From Leptospira brenneri (GTDB lineage: Bacteria; Spirochaetota; Leptospiria; Leptospirales; Leptospiraceae), in NCBI RefSeq assembly GCF_002812125.1, contig NZ_NPDQ01000007.1:124001-188000 (forward strand): a DNA stretch of 64,000 bases, written 5' to 3'. Every line of letters starts with the position of its first letter. The first letter of the stretch is position 1. The notes beneath the pieces were generated by a model. The model ran no database searches. It was not told the DNA's origin and worked only from the letters and a program-made list of their open reading frames with translations. Shown here piece after piece: positions 34,183 to 42,504 of the stretch. The translations under genes were made by a program, and so were the position numbers.

Positions 34183-35823
34183 ATGATCCAAGCTAGCGGC
34201 ATTACAGTCTCCTTCGGGAAAAAACCTCTTTTCGAAAACGTCTCCATTAAATTCAAACCGGAATGCCGTTACGGTCTGATCGGAGCCAATGGTTCCGGAA
34301 AATCGACCTTTATGAAGGTTTTAGCGGGTATTTTACAGCCTACAGCCGGCTCTGTCGTTGTGGACAAGGACATGAAGGTCGGATACCTCAAACAGGACCA
34401 CTACGAATACGAAAACGAAACCGTTCTCGGAACCGTCCTACGGGGAAATCCTGAACTTTGGAATGTGATGGCGGAACGAGATGCCATTTACTCCAAAGAA
34501 GAAATGACAGATGAAGACGGAATGCGAATCTCCGAAATCGAAGAAATCTTTGCCGATATGGGTGGGTATGAAGCCGAGTCCGTGGCAGGAGAACTTCTAG
34601 AAGGTCTCGGAATTCCTACTTCCGCCCATAACAAACCATTAAATTTTCTCACCGGCGGCTTCAAACTCCGCGTCCTTCTCGCCCAAGTTTTATTTTTAAA
34701 ACCCGATGTCCTACTTCTGGATGAACCAACCAACCACTTGGATATCAAAACCATTCACTGGTTAGAAGAACTTCTAATAAACTACGAAGGTGTGGTCATT
34801 GTGATTTCCCACGACCGTCACTTCATCAACTCCGTTGCCACTCATATTGCCGATTTGGATTACAATACCATTCGTATGTTCCCAGGAAACTACGATGATT
34901 TTATGATCGCTGCGGAACAATCCCGCGAACAGCTCATGAGTGATAGTAAACGTGCGAAAGAAAAAATTGCCGACTTACAAGAGTTTGTTTCTAGATTCTC
35001 TGCGAACGCAAGTAAATCCAAACAAGCCACTTCTCGCCAAAAACAAATCGAAAAAATAAAAGCAGAGATGGTGGATGTAAAACCATCTTCCAGAGTTGCT
35101 CCTTACATTCGTTTCAAAGCAAAACGCGTTTTAGGAAAAGATGTTTTTGAAGCGGTGAACATTTCCAAAGCTTATGATGAAAAACCAGTCATTAAAGAAT
35201 TTAGCACCTCTATCACCAAAGGGGAAAAAGTAGGAATTGTAGGAACCAACGGTGTTGGGAAAACGACCCTTCTCAAAATGTTATTAAAAAAATTAGATCC
35301 AGATTCGGGTCAGGTGAAATGGGGAGATTCTGTAGAAACTTCCTTTTTTCCGCAAGACCACCGTGAGGCGATGGAACCGGATGCAGACACGCTCGTGGAA
35401 TGGTTATTACGTAACTCACCACAAGGAACCGAAGTACAAGAAATTCGTGCCATCCTGGGTCGAATGCTTTTCAGCGGTGACATGGCAAACAAATCCACAA
35501 CAGTTCTTTCCGGTGGAGAAAAATCGAGAATGATCATTGGGAAGATGATCCTTGCTTGTGACAATGTCATTGCACTCGATGAACCAACCAACCACTTGGA
35601 TTTGGAAACTATTGAAGCTCTGAACTACGCCTTGTCTTTGTTTGAAGGAACAGTCATTCTTGTTTCCCACGATAGAGAGTTTATCTCTTCACTTTGTACA
35701 AGAATCATCGAAGTAACACCGGAAGGAATTAAAGATTTCAAAGGGAATTACGAAGAATTTTTGGAACGAGAAGGAAACGACTTTTACAAACGCCTGACAG
35801 GTGGAGCGGTCATCGCTACTTAA
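34183..35823 (+). CDS. ABC-F family ATPase (YbiT-like)
   Basis: The 546-residue soluble protein has two ABC domains: GANGSGKST (34-42), a signature-like LTGGFKLR and Walker B LLLDEPTNHLD, then GTNGVGKTT (about 353), LSGGEKSR and IALDEPTNHLD. The linker between them (about 250-310) is basic and helical, as in ABC-F translation factors. The signature LTGGFKLR, rather than LSGGQ, in the first domain is seen in YbiT-type members. These act on ribosomes rather than in transport. Its stop overlaps the stop of the convergent beta-barrel-like gene by three bases. Confidence 0.9.
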   Translation: MIQASGITVSFGKKPLFENVSIKFKPECRYGLIGANGSGKSTFMKVLAGILQPTAGSVVVDKDMKVGYLKQDHYEYENETVLGTVLRGNPELWNVMAERDAIYSKEEMTDEDGMRISEIEEIFADMGGYEAESVAGELLEGLGIPTSAHNKPLNFLTGGFKLRVLLAQVLFLKPDVLLLDEPTNHLDIKTIHWLEELLINYEGVVIVISHDRHFINSVATHIADLDYNTIRMFPGNYDDFMIAAEQSREQLMSDSKRAKEKIADLQEFVSRFSANASKSKQATSRQKQIEKIKAEMVDVKPSSRVAPYIRFKAKRVLGKDVFEAVNISKAYDEKPVIKEFSTSITKGEKVGIVGTNGVGKTTLLKMLLKKLDPDSGQVKWGDSVETSFFPQDHREAMEPDADTLVEWLLRNSPQGTEVQEIRAILGRMLFSGDMANKSTTVLSGGEKSRMIIGKMILACDNVIALDEPTNHLDLETIEALNYALSLFEGTVILVSHDREFISSLCTRIIEVTPEGIKDFKGNYEEFLEREGNDFYKRLTGGAVIAT

Positions 35824-36845
35824 AATTGCAATTGCAGGGAAAGATTAAGAGATTGGATCTCTTTCCCTGCCATAAATTCCGTATTAAAACTAAAATCTCC
35901 CTGACCAAACTTAAATCCCAAACTTCCATACCCAAACCCTGATCTGTGGTTGTGTCTTGTTGCCAATCGAATCCCTAAGGCACTTGGAACAGAACTAAAG
36001 TCATCTGGATTTTCCATCGTAGAAATTGCGGCAAAACGGGTTGCCTGAATGGCCGTATAACCATGATTATATACAGCTCCAATTCCAGGAATGATCGATA
36101 AAAAACCGACTGTATAATTATATTTTAGATCAAAGGAGGCAGAGGTGATTCTTGACTGATAAAATAAATCGTTTTGGCCCATCCAACGCCTTTTATCTCC
36201 ATCAATCCGAAACTGAGTAGGTCTTCTGTCATAAGCACTTAAATAAATGTCTTGGTTGGTTTGAAACAGTCCAAACCCCAAAGAAAACCCAGAATCAACA
36301 GGGAAATATCGTAAAACAGCTCCATAATTAAAAACCCTTCCGTTCACCTCAGTATTTCGTATTTTTACAAAAGGGATGTTGGCTTCCCCAAATTCGTAAG
36401 GGAAAAAATGAGTTGTTAGATTCCATTGTTTAGCACTCGAACCTCGAAACCATTCACCTAAATTGACCGTAAAACTAAGAGAAGGCGAAGCAGCCACGCC
36501 CGCTTTGGGTAAAGTCCGGAGTTCCGAATTTTCATAGTAAAAATCACGAGCTTTCTCCTCACCACGAGAAGCCGTATAACCTAACCCCACTCGGTAACGA
36601 CTGACATTGGCACCTCCCGATTGGTTGGAATTTAAATTTTGTAAAACAGCATTGTCTCCCATTGAACGAAGAAATCCCTTCGTATAAATTCGATCAAAGA
36701 CAGGTTCTACTAGATTTCCTAGTATTTTGTATTCAGTGGGAATATTGGAACATTCTTCCCCAACACAAACTACCTGAGCTTCAAGTTTGAACAAGGCCAA
36801 GGGAATCGAAAAAATAAAAATAATATAATAAAGAAAAAATCTCAT
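35820..36845 (-). CDS. probable outer-membrane beta-barrel protein
   Basis: The 341-residue protein has a signal peptide (residues 1-24, ending in LEAQ). The mature part is rich in alternating hydrophobic residues and glycines, with segments such as YRVGLGYTASRG, WNLTTHFFPYEFG, FSLGFGLFQTN and FGYGSLGFKFGQGDFSFNTEF. It ends in LSLQLQF, with the terminal Phe that marks many barrels. No family name comes to mind. It has its own short upstream region and lies downstream of rdgB on the same strand. Confidence 0.65.
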   Translation of the reverse strand: MRFFLYYIIFIFSIPLALFKLEAQVVCVGEECSNIPTEYKILGNLVEPVFDRIYTKGFLRSMGDNAVLQNLNSNQSGGANVSRYRVGLGYTASRGEEKARDFYYENSELRTLPKAGVAASPSLSFTVNLGEWFRGSSAKQWNLTTHFFPYEFGEANIPFVKIRNTEVNGRVFNYGAVLRYFPVDSGFSLGFGLFQTNQDIYLSAYDRRPTQFRIDGDKRRWMGQNDLFYQSRITSASFDLKYNYTVGFLSIIPGIGAVYNHGYTAIQATRFAAISTMENPDDFSSVPSALGIRLATRHNHRSGFGYGSLGFKFGQGDFSFNTEFMAGKEIQSLNLSLQLQF

Positions 36846-36891
36846 AAGGAAAAGTGGATTCCTAAAACGGAATCAAGGAATATAACTTATG

Positions 36892-37485
36892 TTATTTTTG
36901 ATTTTGCAACCAATCTAAAAAAAGATCCATTGCTTTTTTACGATGGGATACTGTATTTTTCTCTGATTCGGGAACTTGAGAGAACCGTTTTTCAAAAGGG
37001 GGATAAATAAAAATAGGATCATACCCAAATCCATATTTTCCTTCTAGATCGTAGTCTGCGGCAATAAAACCATCAACCCGTCCTTCAAAAGAAACAACAT
37101 GGTCTGCATCCACATAACTCACTACACAACTGTAATAAGCCTCACGTCTTGTTTCGGCACCTAACTTTTGCAAAAGGTAAAGGGCACGTTCTTTATCGGT
37201 AAGACCAGGTCCACCAAATCGTGCAGAGTAAACACCAGGTTCTCCTCCAAGGGCCGGAACCGAAATTCCAGAATCATCCGCAAAGGAAGGAAGACCTGTA
37301 AGGCGATAGAGTTCTTTCGATTTGATAAAAGAATTTCCGGTGAAGGTGGTTTCGGTCTCTTCAGGAGAAAAAGAAATTCCTAAATCTTTAGGGAGGACTA
37401 CTTCGTACCCATAGGGTGCAAGTAACATTTGCATCTCTTTCCATTTGTGTGCACTACCAGATGCAAATGCTAATTTTTTTGTCAG
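36892..37485 (-). CDS. rdgB: XTP/dITP diphosphatase (RdgB/HAM1) starting at CTG
   Basis: The product is 197 residues when read from CTG 37485. The extra 17 residues restore the conserved FASGSAHKWKE substrate loop at residues 7-17, which is lost if the first ATG (37434) is used. Further motifs are DDSGI, GVYSARFGG, FGYDPIF and SHRKKA. The enzyme hydrolyses ITP, dITP and XTP to monophosphates and keeps them out of DNA. The reading frame has a stop at 37498-37500 and contains no ATG, GTG or TTG between it and 37434. CTGA overlaps the STAS gene stop, and GAGGA lies nine bases upstream. Confidence 0.92.
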   Translation of the reverse strand: MTKKLAFASGSAHKWKEMQMLLAPYGYEVVLPKDLGISFSPEETETTFTGNSFIKSKELYRLTGLPSFADDSGISVPALGGEPGVYSARFGGPGLTDKERALYLLQKLGAETRREAYYSCVVSYVDADHVVSFEGRVDGFIAADYDLEGKYGFGYDPIFIYPPFEKRFSQVPESEKNTVSHRKKAMDLFLDWLQNQK

Positions 37486-37841
37486 TGGGAATCTTCCTCA
37501 TCAAGTTGGAATCCTTCCATGGCTGCAGATAAATCAGGAAAGATTTCAAATACCTTGTCGAGCATCGTGATTTCAAAAAGTTGAATCAAATCTTCATCTA
37601 CAACGATAACCTTAATGTCTCCATTCATTGGCTTTAACTTGCGTTTTGTGGCAACAAAGATACCAAGCGCCGTTGAACAAATATGATGCACTTTGGTTAA
37701 ATCTAGAATGATTTTTTTAACAGAGCTTTGCGTGAGTTTTGAAAGTTCTTTTTCAATTTCATCGGAATCAACCTTGAGGATGGCCCCAGAAAACTTAATA
37801 ATCCTAATGTCATCCTTGACTTGAACATCCATTCGATTCAA
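37482..37841 (-). CDS. STAS-domain anti-sigma factor antagonist
   Basis: The 119-residue protein is one STAS domain with the RIIKFSGAILKVDSDEIEKEL and IILDLTKVHHICSTALGIF blocks. The serine in ICSTALG is the position phosphorylated in SpoIIAA/RsbV proteins. The C-terminal LDEEDSH is an acidic tail. Dephosphorylation by SpoIIE-type phosphatases would let it release an anti-sigma partner. It is between comF (ATGA overlap) and rdgB (CTGA overlap), so the three form a tightly coupled operon. Confidence 0.85.
   Translation of the reverse strand: MNRMDVQVKDDIRIIKFSGAILKVDSDEIEKELSKLTQSSVKKIILDLTKVHHICSTALGIFVATKRKLKPMNGDIKVIVVDEDLIQLFEITMLDKVFEIFPDLSAAMEGFQLDEEDSH
37495..37499 (-). promoter_or_regulatory. 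ribosome binding site deciding a CTG start for rdgB
   Basis: GAGGA on the minus strand stands nine bases from the CTG at 37485. With the in-frame stop just upstream, it leaves CTG as the only sensible start. Confidence 0.75.
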
Positions 37842-38515
37842 TCACCCCCACTTAACAGTAAAACTACGCAAGTTACCTTTCTGACGCCAGCTTGTTTGTA
37901 CAACCTAGCAATTTCATTGACTGTGGCACCCGTCGTAAAGATATCATCTACGATTAGAACATGAAGTCCTTCCATGATTCTATCACTTTTTGTGAATTTG
38001 AATGCCTTTTTTGCATGAAAAAAACGTTTTTCAAACCCCAAAGAAGATTGTCTGTCCACTGAAACCTTACGCAAATTAGTATCTCTCCTGATTTTCCAGA
38101 GTTTTTCCCATTTCCCAAAGAGGGCAAAGGAAGCATGGTATGGCCTTGGACTCGCCTTGGGAGAGGAAGGGACAAGGGTCATTAAGTCCGGCGGATCGTT
38201 TTTGAGATGATTGGCTAAGGTTCTTTGTCCCAAACAAAAATACTTTGCCAGGTCTCTTTCATTTTCAAATTTCAGAGATTGGAAAATTGTCCTTTCGAAA
38301 CTACCTTTTCGTTGTAAATAGTAAACCTCGTCATAAAAAACAAATCGATCTAATGGGAGTTCGACCTCCTTGGGTTTTAGATTTTGTTTTTGTGATAAGT
38401 AATGGTTTTTCGTGCAAGGTTTACAGACCGCCATAATTTCTGAAAAGAGATCATGGGAACCACAATTCACACAAAATTTTGGGAAAACAAAGGATAAAAA
38501 AGAAACCCCTCTCAT
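37838..38515 (-). CDS. ComF-family phosphoribosyltransferase-like protein
   Basis: The 225-residue protein has an N-terminal zinc-ribbon (CVNCGSHD...CKPC, about 15-35) and a C-terminal PRTase fold with the PRPP loop VLIVDDIFTTGATVNEI (about 190-206). This is the ComF/GntX arrangement, often linked to DNA uptake, but its biochemical role is not settled. The ATG at 38515 lies inside the terminator hairpin of the gene upstream. The PRTase-like motif is intact. Confidence 0.88.
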   Translation of the reverse strand: MRGVSFLSFVFPKFCVNCGSHDLFSEIMAVCKPCTKNHYLSQKQNLKPKEVELPLDRFVFYDEVYYLQRKGSFERTIFQSLKFENERDLAKYFCLGQRTLANHLKNDPPDLMTLVPSSPKASPRPYHASFALFGKWEKLWKIRRDTNLRKVSVDRQSSLGFEKRFFHAKKAFKFTKSDRIMEGLHVLIVDDIFTTGATVNEIARLYKQAGVRKVTCVVLLLSGGD

Positions 38516-38530
38516 AATGAAAGGGGTTTC
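38496..38530 (-). terminator. terminator hairpin containing the comF start codon
   Basis: On the minus strand GAAACCCC (38523-38530) pairs with GGGGTTTC (38502-38509) around an 11-base loop, and one more pair extends the stem. Six T follow at 38496-38501. It fits a Rho-independent terminator for the OmpL47-type gene, yet the comF ATG (38513-38515) is within the loop. Confidence 0.75.
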
Positions 38531-38567
38531 TGTCCGCGCAGATGCGGTTCTAAATTTTTAGCAAAAA

Positions 38568-39647
38568 TTACTTAGCTGGTGTTGTCGCTGCCGGAGCAGG
38601 AGTTTCTACCTTAGGAGCATCAGTTGATTTTTGAATGGTCGAAGTTGGAGGAGTTAAATCCACAGTGAGTTTTATTTCTACTACATCGGATTGGTTTCCT
38701 ACATTGTCCACTGCCATTGCTTTAATGACATGGTCACCTTGTGTTTCGATAGAAATTGCTTCTACGTAAGGTTTGTATTCTTCTTCGTCAACTTTTACTA
38801 GAACTTTTTTAATACCAGATTCTTTATCAGTTGCATTTACATAGAATACGTTTCCTTTTCTTTGGAAATTTTTTCCGTTGATGTCAACTAATGGGAAAGA
38901 GGGAACGATTTCTACTGTTGGTTTTACATCATCCACAGTGATGATGAGTGATGATTCTGGAGAAGAGTTTCCAGATTTATCAGTTGCAGAATATTTTACT
39001 ACGTTAGCTCCACCGTTTTCCAATTTGATTGGATCAGCATAAGCTTTTGCTGCTTCTTGGTTGATGCTGAATTGGATTTTTTCAACACCAGTTTGTTGGT
39101 CTTCAGCAACAAGTGTATAAGTATTGTTTTTAGAAGCGAAAGGAACTCCGTCCAAAACAAAGAACTGTTCTTGAGGGATTAAACTCACTCTTGGAGCAGT
39201 GTTATCAACATGAAGGACAAGAATTTTTGGAGTTTCAGCATTTCCAACTTTGTCTACAGAACGGTAATAAACTTCAGTAAGACCTTCTTCAGAAATACGA
39301 ATTGGTTGCGTGTATTTTCTATACTCGCCGTTTTTTGGTTTCCATTCGATAAAATCAATTGTAGAAGACTCATCTTTTGCATCTAATGAAAAAGTAGTTT
39401 TACTTGTAATGAAAAGAGCAGATGGATTAGAAGCAGCAGCTCCCGATTCTTTTTTGTCACCCAATATGTCTTTTACAGTTGTCTCAACTTTATCAACACC
39501 GTCTTTGGCTTGAGTAGAGGTGGATTCTGTTTTTTTAATTGCCTGGTCTTTTGTAGAAGTAGTGGCTTTTGGTGCAGCAACTTGTGCTGTGATTTGGCCT
39601 GCGAAAGATATTGTCAGTATGGCCAAAAGGTATTTGTGCGCCTGCAT
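38568..39647 (-). CDS. OmpL47-type repeat outer-membrane protein
   Basis: The 359-residue protein has a signal peptide (about 1-22) and a T/K/S-rich linker. Three related repeats of about 85 residues follow. Each has a strand of the form FSLDAKDES or YTLVAEDQQTGVEK, a second strand, and a closing YRSVDKVGNAE, YSATDKSGNSS or MAVDNVGNQS followed by VD-x-PP or similar. This D-x-x-GN pattern marks the Leptospira OmpL47-type repeat. Related proteins bind host matrix, but that says nothing about a saprophyte. It ends in an AP-rich tail. AAGGAG lies ten bases before the ATG. Confidence 0.8.
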   Translation of the reverse strand: MQAHKYLLAILTISFAGQITAQVAAPKATTSTKDQAIKKTESTSTQAKDGVDKVETTVKDILGDKKESGAAASNPSALFITSKTTFSLDAKDESSTIDFIEWKPKNGEYRKYTQPIRISEEGLTEVYYRSVDKVGNAETPKILVLHVDNTAPRVSLIPQEQFFVLDGVPFASKNNTYTLVAEDQQTGVEKIQFSINQEAAKAYADPIKLENGGANVVKYSATDKSGNSSPESSLIITVDDVKPTVEIVPSFPLVDINGKNFQRKGNVFYVNATDKESGIKKVLVKVDEEEYKPYVEAISIETQGDHVIKAMAVDNVGNQSDVVEIKLTVDLTPPTSTIQKSTDAPKVETPAPAATTPAK

Positions 39648-39711
39648 TTGTATAAGTCTCCTTTTTACAGATAAAACATATATATCCCCCTTCTAAGGAA
39701 TTATTGTCAAC

Positions 39712-40353
39712 ATGATTGCACTGAAAAACTTAAGGAAACTGACACTTTTTCTTTTCTTGTTTGGAATGGTTCCGATTCTGGCTGAGGCAGGAATTTGGCG
39801 AGAGATTCTACTCGAGAACTTTGAATTATCCAATTACAATCAGGAAAACTTGCGTACTAAATTGGAAAAAGGAACTAAACTTCCGGAAATCTCCCTTTCC
39901 ACGAATTTTACAGCTCCCATCCCAGGATCCAAACAAGCTTTGGTTTTACGAATTCCTAAAGATGCCAATTTCCCTTTTTCTTTATACTTTCCCAAACCCA
40001 TAGAGGTAAATGCATTCATCAAAGAAATGACCATTCCCGTTTATTCCTCACAATCTAATGGGAACCTAACACTCATCATAGAATCGCAAGATGCTGAAGT
40101 AAGACAATTGAATTTGACCTCTCTCAATTATCGTGGTTGGAAATCCATCACCGTTTCTATCTCAAAAAACTTTGATCAAAATGACCGAGTTTTTCTCCAA
40201 AAAAGCTCCATACGAATCTTGGGGTTCTTTTATTTGCCTTATGAAAATAATGACCCGAACCAAGAGGTTCTAATTGCCATTGATGACATAACTGCCATTG
40301 TGCGAGATAAATATAGGCCCCTTCGTAACAAAGAAATCCTTCTCGAAGACTAA
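39712..40353 (+). CDS. FlaA-family flagellar filament sheath-like protein
   Basis: The 213-residue protein has a signal peptide ending near residue 25 (GMVPILAEA). The mature part shows the spirochaete FlaA pattern: LLENFELSNYNQENL, then LVLRIPKDANFPFSLYFPKPIEVN, LNYRGWKSITVSIS and a closing IDDITAI. It is shorter than the usual FlaA1 and FlaA2 proteins (roughly 240-320 residues). Sheath FlaA proteins coat the periplasmic flagellum and affect its curvature. It is alone, without other flagellar genes near, and diverges from the OmpL47-type gene with 64 bases between them. Confidence 0.75.
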   Translation: MIALKNLRKLTLFLFLFGMVPILAEAGIWREILLENFELSNYNQENLRTKLEKGTKLPEISLSTNFTAPIPGSKQALVLRIPKDANFPFSLYFPKPIEVNAFIKEMTIPVYSSQSNGNLTLIIESQDAEVRQLNLTSLNYRGWKSITVSISKNFDQNDRVFLQKSSIRILGFFYLPYENNDPNQEVLIAIDDITAIVRDKYRPLRNKEILLED

Positions 40354-40429
40354 ATTTTCACACGATTGACCGAAATCTTGGCGTAAAAAACTCTTTTCTT
40401 CCCAACCTCATGACCGAACCTGATCCTAA

Positions 40430-40885
40430 ATGCAAATGGAACTGTCCCTAGAACAATACGAAACCCTGCTGAAGCTAGTGTATATGGGAGACTGGGTCAT
40501 TTCCACCTTACAAGCCAAGGATCGGTCAGAAGACGAACCAGATACGGACTCTCGTTTTGCCGATGTGGTACGCCATGTTTTTGCACAAGCGGATCATGCC
40601 GGTCTCGGAAACATCGTCCAAATTGACCAGAACAACGGAGAACCATATTTAACTCGAGAGTTTGAAGAAGAAAGTGGGCTCGTTGATATCTTAGAAGATT
40701 ATGAAGACGAAGTATTTTGGCAGGCGCTAATCGAAAGACTCGCACACAGAGATTTTCTTCGCCACTACGGTGAAACAGCCATTTCCCAAATGGCAATTGA
40801 AGAACGAATCGAAAAAGAAACTCCCTTCCATGACAAATGGGCCCAAGAGTTTCACGAAAACGGTCTCGAAAATTTAAAAATCTAA
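40430..40885 (+). CDS. conserved acidic cytosolic protein of unknown function
   Basis: The 151-residue protein is acidic and helical with no membrane or signal region. Blocks such as LEQYETLLKLVYMGDWVIST and DEVFWQALIERLAHRDFLRHYGE recall small uncharacterised bacterial proteins, but I cannot give a family. The first ATG (40430) and a second two codons later (40436) are both possible; no strong ribosome site separates them. It is about 76 bases after the FlaA-like gene and may share its promoter. Confidence 0.6.
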   Translation: MQMELSLEQYETLLKLVYMGDWVISTLQAKDRSEDEPDTDSRFADVVRHVFAQADHAGLGNIVQIDQNNGEPYLTREFEEESGLVDILEDYEDEVFWQALIERLAHRDFLRHYGETAISQMAIEERIEKETPFHDKWAQEFHENGLENLKI

Positions 40886-40956
40886 CCGGCCCAACTCATA
40901 AAAAATAAACTTTTACTTCAAATACCAACTAACGTCCGCTAAATAAAAAAACAAGT

Positions 40957-42504
40957 TCAGTTCCCAAGATTTCTTTGGGTAGGCTTTGCATTCGGCCAAA
41001 GCAGTCTATCTTCTCTTTCTTTTTTCTTCATCATTGTTTCACTGAGTCTAGTACGTAAGATAAAATCGATTTGGTCTCTTGCCTGAAGCGGCAAACTATC
41101 TACATTCGAAACATTTCCAAAATCTCTTAAAAGCAATTGAATCGCCTCATTAGCCTTTTCATTTAGAAAGTCACCATTTGCGGGAAGACTGACAATTTTA
41201 TTCCATGTTTTGATAGCTTCCGATTGGAGTTTTGTATCTTTTTTGAATGATCCAGATTCCCAAAGAACCCTCCCCTTTTCGAAGTATCCATCTTTGATTC
41301 GGTAACCTTTGGGAGTTTTTGAAATTAAGGTTTCTAAAATCTCAATTCGCTTTTTAGAATATGCTTCTTCTACATCCTTGCCAGCAGCTATTTTTTTCTC
41401 CTGTAAAAGTTTCTTATATTTAGCTTCTACACGGCGTAAGGTTTCATAACGCAGAGTTTGTCTTTGTTCTGGTGTTGCCAGTTTCAAGTATTCTTTTGTT
41501 TGGAAATATTGTTCTAAAGCTCGGCCTTGTATTTCATAAATATTTTCAATCGTAAAAAGAATTTCTGTACCGGTATTCGTTCCAAGATTCTGGGATAAGG
41601 CTGCCATCATCTGGCGAAGGAAATCTTCTTTATTTAAGTTTTCTTGAAAGTAATCAATTGCAAAATAACTGGGATCGCCACTAAAAGGATAGGCTAACCT
41701 TTGTAAGTTCTCATAATACAAATCTCGAACAAACTGACTTAAGTCCCCTTTATCAGGATCATAGCCCATATACCGGGAGATAAACTCATCCAATTGTTTT
41801 TCTTTTTTTTGTTTGAGAGTTTTATCTAAATATCGAGTTCGATCTTCTTTGGGCATAGAAAGCGGAGATTTTGGTTCGGCCTCTCCTTCTTTAGAAATTC
41901 GCATGGTAATGGGAGGTGAGGATTCATCTCCTTTACGAAACTCTTCAATGATTCGGTTCCGTTCTTTATGGATAAACAAATTGTCTTCCGCATTTTCTAT
42001 ATCCACGCGGAAAGGATCACGAATTCCTTTTACTGTAGGAAGAACATCTTTAACAATGATATCTTCATAATCGCGATTTCGTTTGATATAAGAATCCGCA
42101 ACTCCTGAGTTTTCATTGATTTGATCATAATCATTTTTGAACTGTTTTCGTAAACCGGAGGTCCCTTCCAAATCTTTGACTAACTCTTCCCACTGGCCGC
42201 CCTTATACTTACCTTTGGAAAATCCCTGACCATCGCCTTCCTCCCCTTCTTCTCCCTCACTTGGGTCACCAGAAGTTTCAGCATTCCCTGTTTCACCCAT
42301 AGTTTTTCCAAAGTTCATTTGGAAGGAGAGTTCTTTTTCCTCTTCCTGCACGTAAATCCAAGCGGGGCCACAAAGAGTTTTTTGGTAGGGAGAGTCAGAT
42401 TGATTGAAAGAATAAATAATTAATGTTATGTGGGAAACTACAGAAATATAAAGAGCAATGTAGAATCTACTTTCGAATAGAAAATTAAGAATTCCTTTTC
42501 GCAT
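40957..42504 (-). CDS. membrane-anchored protein of unknown function
   Basis: The 515-residue protein has one N-terminal membrane helix (about 14-33). A glycine- and glutamate-rich flexible stretch follows (about 70-105, TSGDPSEGEEGEEGDGQG). The rest is highly charged and helical, with TPR-like or coiled segments. No conserved catalytic motif is seen. It begins inside lnt, overlapping its last 20 bases, so it depends on the same transcript. It may act on lipoprotein maturation or transport, but only the position suggests this. Confidence 0.6.
   Translation of the reverse strand: MRKGILNFLFESRFYIALYISVVSHITLIIYSFNQSDSPYQKTLCGPAWIYVQEEEKELSFQMNFGKTMGETGNAETSGDPSEGEEGEEGDGQGFSKGKYKGGQWEELVKDLEGTSGLRKQFKNDYDQINENSGVADSYIKRNRDYEDIIVKDVLPTVKGIRDPFRVDIENAEDNLFIHKERNRIIEEFRKGDESSPPITMRISKEGEAEPKSPLSMPKEDRTRYLDKTLKQKKEKQLDEFISRYMGYDPDKGDLSQFVRDLYYENLQRLAYPFSGDPSYFAIDYFQENLNKEDFLRQMMAALSQNLGTNTGTEILFTIENIYEIQGRALEQYFQTKEYLKLATPEQRQTLRYETLRRVEAKYKKLLQEKKIAAGKDVEEAYSKKRIEILETLISKTPKGYRIKDGYFEKGRVLWESGSFKKDTKLQSEAIKTWNKIVSLPANGDFLNEKANEAIQLLLRDFGNVSNVDSLPLQARDQIDFILRTRLSETMMKKKEREDRLLWPNAKPTQRNLGN

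Noticed and set aside
35820..35823. Overlapping stop codons of the ABC-F and barrel genes as a sign of frame error
   Set aside because: Both ends are natural TAA codons sharing bases on opposite strands; the proteins are full length.
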